A DNA stretch of 64,000 bases from Dictyophora rubrovolvata (lineage: Eukaryota > Basidiomycota > Agaricomycetes > Phallales > Phallaceae). The notes beneath the pieces were generated by a model. The model had not been told where the DNA came from. It was given only the letters and a program-made list of their open reading frames with translations, and made no database searches. Shown here one piece after another: positions 58,586 to 64,000 of the stretch (position 1 is the stretch's first letter; every line of letters begins with the position of its first letter). The stretch spans positions 558,001-622,000 of the forward strand of contig CP114125.1 of the NCBI GenBank assembly GCA_029959195.1. The letters are read 5' to 3'. The position numbers and the translations under genes were made by a program.

Positions 58586-60152
58586 CTACACCACACTCTC
58601 TTCAAAATCAATATCAAAGACATTATAAACATCATCACTCGTCCTCCCAACCATACTATAACCCATGCGCAAGCTGACTCCAAGTCGTTCACAAACAGCC
58701 GTCAACGCATTATTGCGAAGCGTATCGGGATCTTCAGAATTAATAATCAAATGCGAAAGAAGCTGTAAGCTGGAATGACTAAGGCCACGACTCCATTTTT
58801 CTTCTCGCGTTCCCGTTCCCGGTTCGATGGTGAGCCAGCCTACTTCGACGATTTTCAGTTTATCAGCTTTGAAAGAACTAAAAAGGGAGGTGTCGTAAGG
58901 GGCGTTTGGGAGATGAAGACGTTCTAGGTTCGTAAAGTGGAAAGAGTGAGAGTCGGATTGAAATATGTTGGAAAATCTGACGTTCTCGTCTCCCTGAAAA
59001 TCGCGCAAAATCAGTGCCCGAAGAGAGTGTTGATATGTACTACAGAGAAAAGCGATAATCTCGATTGTAACGGCGTTACCATAAGAAAGACCTAAATCGA
59101 GGGCTTGGAGGTTCGTGCATTTACACATGTCAGATGAAAGAGGCCAAGAGTATTTTGCAAAAGATACGTCGTGAAAGCGGAGAAAATGCAAAGATTTAGG
59201 CGGGATGAAAGTCGTAGTTGGTAATTCTTTGAAAGTGCGGGTTAGAGTTATATTAAGAGATTTGAGTCTTTCCCATTGGTCAAATGCGGGACCGAAAACT
59301 TGAAGAGGCGCGGGATCTATGAGAGTTAACGATTTGAGATTGGTGGATTTTAATAAGCCTTCTGCGATGCGGCCGTTAGTGAGATCGGGTGGAGGAAACC
59401 AGTACTCAATTGCGTTGTATGACATGCGTGGACGGGAGTTGAAGTCACGAGAGCTGGTGAAACTGATGCTGACGTGCGATGTAGAAGAGCACATTGATAA
59501 CAAGTCTGCTACGCCTGCTTGCCACATTGACCAGTGATTAGCCTGTCTGGTGGAGGATGGCATGTAAAACTGAGCATCTCTCCTGTGGATCGTTTTCCAA
59601 TCAAGAACGGAAGCGGAGGTGGATGAAGAGGTGGAGGAAAAGGAGGTAGGGGCAAAGGAGGTAGGGGCAAAGACGAGGGGAAGAGTAGTACGAAATGCAG
59701 GATGGTTGTGACGTCGACTCAGGTTACTACTAGCTGATTCTGGATCTGGGACGAGAGGACGTGGTCTCCGAGGAGTACTGACACTGCATCTAAACTCTGA
59801 GAAAGAGAAATCCAAGCGCGATACGGCTAAAGCGAGTTGACGGTTGTCTTTGAAAAGCGCGAGCAGACCGCGGAATGCTTCGGTGGTGTGTACTTGGAGA
59901 TCTTCAAAGAAGACGTCTCTGGCGTTCAGACGCCATGATTTGGAGACGGATGCTAGACAGCGGTAGATGTTCAGTCTGCTGTGTAGTTTTGAGAAGACGA
60001 AATCGGATGGAGGATGTGAGATTTGGGTATTCGTTGCGTAGACGTCTTGGAAGATTGGCCGCCTTGTTGTTATGTAATGTCATTAGTAAAGTTGAGGGAA
60101 TGGAACTTGCAAGTACGCACCACAACTCAAATGGCAAGTCTACGCTTGCCAT
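58586..60152 (-). CDS. F-box/LRR-type protein, family 2, copy 2 (intact)
   Basis: Two exons (60121-60152 and 58586-60062) give 502 residues. The 32 nt first exon encodes MASVDLPFELW and splices through a 58 nt intron (GTGCGT donor, CTAAT branch site, AAG acceptor) to RPIFQDVYATNTQISHPPSD and IYRCLASVSKSWRLNARDVF, an F-box-like module at the N-terminus. A Ser/Thr-rich linker (SFSSTSSSTSAS) precedes leucine-rich segments such as STNLKSLTLIDPAPLQVFG and CTNLQALDLGLSYGN. It is expected to act as a substrate receptor of an SCF ubiquitin ligase; the target is unknown. It is divergent from the AidB-like gene, with 106 bp between the start codons. Confidence 0.85.
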
Positions 60153-60159
60153 ATAGTTT

Positions 60160-60185
60160 GAGAGAGAGAGAGAGAGAGAGAGAGA
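60160..60185. repeat. GA microsatellite in a bidirectional promoter
   Basis: About thirteen GA units lie between the start codons of the F-box gene (60152) and the AidB-like gene (60259). The tract is 8 bp from the F-box ATG. Confidence 0.85.
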
Positions 60186-60258
60186 CTGTCTCTCATTGAG
60201 TCACATGAAGACGCGCATGACGACGGACTTTGATCGGTATTTGCCACCGTCGTCTGCA

Positions 60259-62815
60259 ATGAGAGTAGAAGAGGGTTTCCAAATTGTATGCACCAATTCA
60301 TTTAGTGGTTGTAGTCTTTTTTGCTAGCTTATTGCTTTGACAGACACCGTACGAAGAGTCTCATCCTTACTTGGACGACCCCGTACTGCCATCACTTTTA
60401 CGACGCTTGTTACCTCGCAAGTAAGTGTGGTGGAAGTCTTTGTGCTCGACCTGTGAACAATTTATCTTCTTTTTCAAATTCATAGGTACATTCGTGAGAT
60501 TGAGGCCGATCTGACAAGATTCGGCGATTCTATCACACATGGCTAGTATTAATATATATTGTCATAATTCTGAATCATCATGATACTAATGCTCTTAATC
60601 TCGTTAGAGTATCGAAGTCTCAGCTCAACAGTTTCTCCACCCCAAATTACCCAGTATGATCAGCTAGGCCACCGCATCGACCGTCTAGATACCTCAGAAG
60701 GGTGGAGAACACTCAAAGACATTGCCATCAAAGAAGGAATCGTGGCCATCCCACATGAGCGCAAACAACAAGAATTCAGCAGAATTTACGGGTTTGCTAA
60801 AGTATTCATTTTTTCTGGAGATTCTCACGTAGTCAGCAGTATTTTTCTAGTACTCAAAGAAATGAAAATAAAAATGATCCCCCCTGTTCTAGGTCCTCTG
60901 TCCGATGGCAATGACAGACGGTGCTGCACGAGGTTGAAAACAAAACAGGTCATGCTTCTATTTTATATTCTAATTCATAATCTCTTGTAGTCCTTGAATT
61001 ATTCGGAACAGAAGAAATGCAGCGAGACATAATACACAGTCGACTAATAAGGTCAGCAGTGCAAAATACAAATACAACGAAACACTAAAGTCCTCACATT
61101 GTAATCTCACTGTAGTCGCGATCCTTCGATAGCTTTCACATCAGGTCAATGGATGACAGAACGTCCAGGAGGTTCGGATATCTCCCAAACAGAAACAACA
61201 GCTACACCAGTACATCATAACTCGGGCCCCACGGTCGCCAAGCGCGGTTCGCTATACTCCCTCAATGGTTTCAAATGGTTTTCATCCGCGACTGATTCAA
61301 ATATCAGCATCGCTCTCGCCAGAACAGGTTCCATCGCGTCCGGATCGAAAGGTTTATCTCTCTTTGTCGTTCCACTTCGTTTACCTCTTCTTCCACACCC
61401 TTCTCCATCTCCCACGTCTAATGGTATCTTTATACACCGTCTCAAGAACAAAATCGGAACCGTATGTCATTAAAATAATCGCTCAATCGGTGATACGCTT
61501 ACTTCTTCTTTTTTTCAGCATGCGCTTCCCACCGCAGAATTATCGCTCAACGACACCCAAGCCTACCTCCTCAGTCCCCTCAACGAGGGCGTCAAATCAA
61601 TAACACCACTCCTAAATATCACGCGCGTATACTCAGCAATCACCGTAATCGGATATCTCCGTCGAGCACTAGACATCGCCCGTTCATACGCTCTCGTTCG
61701 CAAGGTTGGCACGACAGCAAACCCAAGACATCACAACCCTCCCCCATTATCGAAACCGAAACCGGAACCTGAGCCTGATTTCCACTTCCTTTTCTTGAAA
61801 GATATCCCCCTCCATATGGCCGTTCTCGCAGACATCACGATAACATACCAAGCTTTAACCCATTTCGCGTTCAACGTCGTCGCGTTGTTAGGTAAATCAG
61901 AGTGTCGCAAGGCCAGTGAGAGCGAGGAAGCTAGATTGAGATTTATGACTCCCGTGTTGAAGGCTTTTGCGAGTGAAAGAGCTGTTGCGGCTATGAAAGA
62001 ATGTATGACGTGTCTTGGTGGGCTGGGGTATATGGAAGAAGTTGGCATTGGACGGTATGTGGGTTATTCAACATATAATATAAAAAGATCTGTGTTCGAG
62101 CTTTGGTTTTTTTGGTTAGACTTGTTCGGGATGGTTTGGTTGAACAGATTTGGGAAGGAACTGCTAATGGTACGACAATCTCAGTTATTATGTCAACAAT
62201 CTCATCATGCTCTTCTTCTTCCAGTCCTAGCTTTGGACATGATACGCGCCTCACAAAAAACATTCCCCGCATATCTGGAGGTAAAACTTCGAATAATCCA
62301 CTCATTAAACTCAACCAAATCTCATTATTTCTCACTAGTGGGCAACGCACACGATAGCATCACTCTCACAACACCAAATCTTAATCTCAACCATCCAAAA
62401 CCCAATCAACGCACTCACCCTCTCTTTGAAAACCCTCTCAAAAGCATTCAACCAACCACACATAATTTCAGCATCCGACTCATCTTCGAGTCTGAATCAT
62501 CTCGTTCAACGTCCTTTATTATACCTCGTCGGGCATACAACGGCGTCACTATACCTGCTCGAACACATCGCATGGGAGAATAAATATTCCTCTGGACTTG
62601 ATGAGTCATTGGACCGTAACATCACGGTTTTCAAGCGATACGTAGGGAATACCCTTGGGAGTCTCAGGATTGAGGTGGAAACGATGATGATGGTGGGTTT
62701 GAATGATAGCCTTGATACAAATTTGAATGCAATGACTCGGAGAACGAAGGATGATTTGGAGATTGTGTATAAAGCTAACGTCGACATTTCGGATTCTGTT
62801 TCTTCTAAATTGTGA
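60259..62815 (+). CDS. AidB-like acyl-CoA dehydrogenase family protein
   Basis: Eleven exons (60259-60285, 60344-60420, 60486-60541, 60608-60828, 60893-60932, 60991-61051, 61116-61461, 61519-62054, 62120-62169, 62225-62280, 62339-62815) give 648 residues. Landmarks are YDQLGHRIDRLDTSEGWRTL, GDSHVLCPMAMTDGAAR, SGQWMTERPGGSD at about 170-182 (flavin-binding loop), CLGGLGYMEE at about 440 and EQIWEGTAN at about 465. These are hallmarks of AidB-type proteins related to the bacterial alkylation-response flavoprotein, and longer than ordinary acyl-CoA dehydrogenases. The C-terminal helical part ends with YLVGHTTASLYLLEHIAW. It probably binds FAD; the true substrate is not known. The third intron needs either a GC donor at 60542 or a GT donor at 60546 with a later acceptor. 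Confidence 0.85.
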
Positions 62816-63441
62816 TTTTGCGCAGTGACTTGGGTTCAGGATTTAAATATGGCTATTTATTTTCAAAGTTGTTGTACTTTTTTTTATGTTACTCAAGTGT
62901 CATGATATCGGCTCACGGATATTTCTCCGTCGCGTTTTGGATATCGCGTTAGAAACAAAAAAGAGAAACAAAATCAAATTCCGAGAAAACACTCTGTTTG
63001 GCGCAAAATAAATTTGTGTCAGTGCATGCTCATCGACACACTTTTCATGTCGAAGCGTGATTCGTTCACCGAAGATTTCAGTCACTCAGTCCAATTATTT
63101 TTATTTAAAGTAAAGAATGCATCAGTGTCATATAGGAAATTGCACCGCATATAAATACATACTTGTAAAGTGTACGGAACTGTTCAATGCCGCCAAGTTG
63201 AAAATGCACTTTAATGGTAAATGAGAGAGTAGAAATATCTAATGAACGCTTGAAGAGCTTCATAGCATAACACTGCGACGTCGACGTTGTATCCAGGAAG
63301 TCGGCGGTCGCAACAGTGCATTCATACCACATTGGCGATGGCCAGGGAAAGCCGAGCTAAATATATATAAACCCCGGCTAAAAAAATTTAGAAATCGAAC
63401 CTCATCGACATCGATCATCGATTTCAAGTTTCAGATTAATA
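62816..63441. other. Intergenic, nothing recognised
   Basis: 3' flank of the AidB-like gene. The minus-strand frame 63105-63332 has no recognisable domain. TATATATAAACC near 63362 is a second TATA-like site. Confidence 0.35.
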
Positions 63442-63448
63442 TATAAAA
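63442..63448 (+). promoter_or_regulatory. TATA box near the right edge
   Basis: TATAAAA lies about 50 bp upstream of an ATG at 63495 on the plus strand. Confidence 0.45.
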
Positions 63449-63494
63449 GAGTTTCTGCTGTCTCACAAGTTCCTCGTCACCTCATCACCCGACT

Positions 63495-64000
63495 ATGACA
63501 GATGAATTCGAACGTCGACGGCAATGCCAGGGCCGGGGAAGCAGCATTTCATTGAACATCGTCTCGTGTGGCTAAGTCAACTATATTTTATGACGATAAA
63601 CGCAACTATAATCTTTACAACAGACTGTTTTTCTTTCTTTCCGACTATACGGCGTATTCTCAATCTTCAGCACTTTTATCCTTATCCTCATCCATCTTTT
63701 GATCCTTATCCGTCTTTTTTAATATGAAACATTCCGGAGGAAGACCGTACGTATCATAGGGCTCCAAATTCCGGAAGATCGACGGTTCAGGCTGCAGATG
63801 ATGATGATGATGTCAGTCACTTCGGGGACTTATGGAGTTCAAAAGACAGGACATACTTGTGGCCCCGGGCGTGACAACCACGCCACCTCCAGCATTTTGT
63901 TCATCTGGTGAGTTTTGTCCGGAAGCTGGGGGGGGGCGGGGGTAAGCGAAATGGAAGGGATGATTGAGCAATGGAACCACGCAAAAAACAAAACATACAG
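63495..64000 (+). CDS. Possible 5' end of a gene running off the window
   Basis: After a good TATA box, an ATG at 63495 opens MTDEFERRRQCQGRGSSISL, but this frame stops about 27 codons on. Downstream, about 63730-63890, an acidic run containing QAADDDDDVSHFGDLW and a GTGAGT donor near 63910 look coding. The exons could not be joined with confidence and no family is recognised. Confidence 0.25.

Noticed and set aside
1-64000. CRISPR arrays, rRNA genes, LTR retroelements
   Set aside because: No regularly spaced repeats, no rRNA-like sequence, and no paired long terminal repeats or reverse-transcriptase motifs were seen.

Overview
The window looks like nuclear DNA of a mushroom-forming basidiomycete (Agaricomycete). 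Genes are split by many 45-75 nt GT-AG introns, often with CTAAT-type branch sites. The gene content is typical of that group: seven-helix DUF6533 membrane proteins, F-box/leucine-rich-repeat proteins, a MYND-finger protein and a Ser/Thr-rich secreted protein with a Cys-rich C-terminal module. No long retroelement, CRISPR array or RNA gene was recognised. All exon structures were worked out by hand from splice signals and reading-frame arithmetic and still need RNA support.

Left third (1-20.6 kb): a cluster of DUF6533 genes (84-1419, 6066-7505, 10963-12391, 18845-20218, all minus strand) interleaved with related non-coding repeats and a 1.1 kb terminal-inverted-repeat element (4166-5307). An F-box gene plus a convergent DUF6533 gene forms a unit present twice (about 8.24-13.0 kb and 16.52-20.56 kb). 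The F-box gene is dead in the left unit and intact in the right one. A cytochrome P450 pseudogene lies between the units.

Middle (20.8-41 kb): a frame-broken gene for an acidic protein; two adjacent plus-strand phosphatase genes (a histidine-phosphatase-superfamily protein and an inositol-monophosphatase-like enzyme); a small Ser/Ala-rich ORF; a complete plus-strand DUF6533 gene (31627-33020); an F-box pseudogene with an internal inversion; a secreted protein; and a MYND-finger protein. The stretch 41-48 kb is nearly gene-free, with short segmental duplications, followed by a candidate small secreted peptide at 48.3 kb.

Right part (49.4-64 kb): a very tight divergent pair (a DUF1770-like protein and the mitochondrial protein Rrg7), two paralogous F-box/LRR genes (the first split by a 218 bp insertion with target-site duplication), two tandem near-identical DUF6533 genes, and an AidB-like acyl-CoA dehydrogenase gene divergent from the second F-box gene.

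The core genes (phosphatases, Rrg7, DUF1770, AidB-like) are single-copy. The rest is a birth-and-death landscape of two lineage-expanded families: DUF6533 has six intact genes, one divergent gene and at least one relic, and F-box genes have three apparently usable copies and two pseudogenes. The most interesting feature is the DUF6533 array, whose internal exon lengths are nearly invariant while the C-terminal exon varies.
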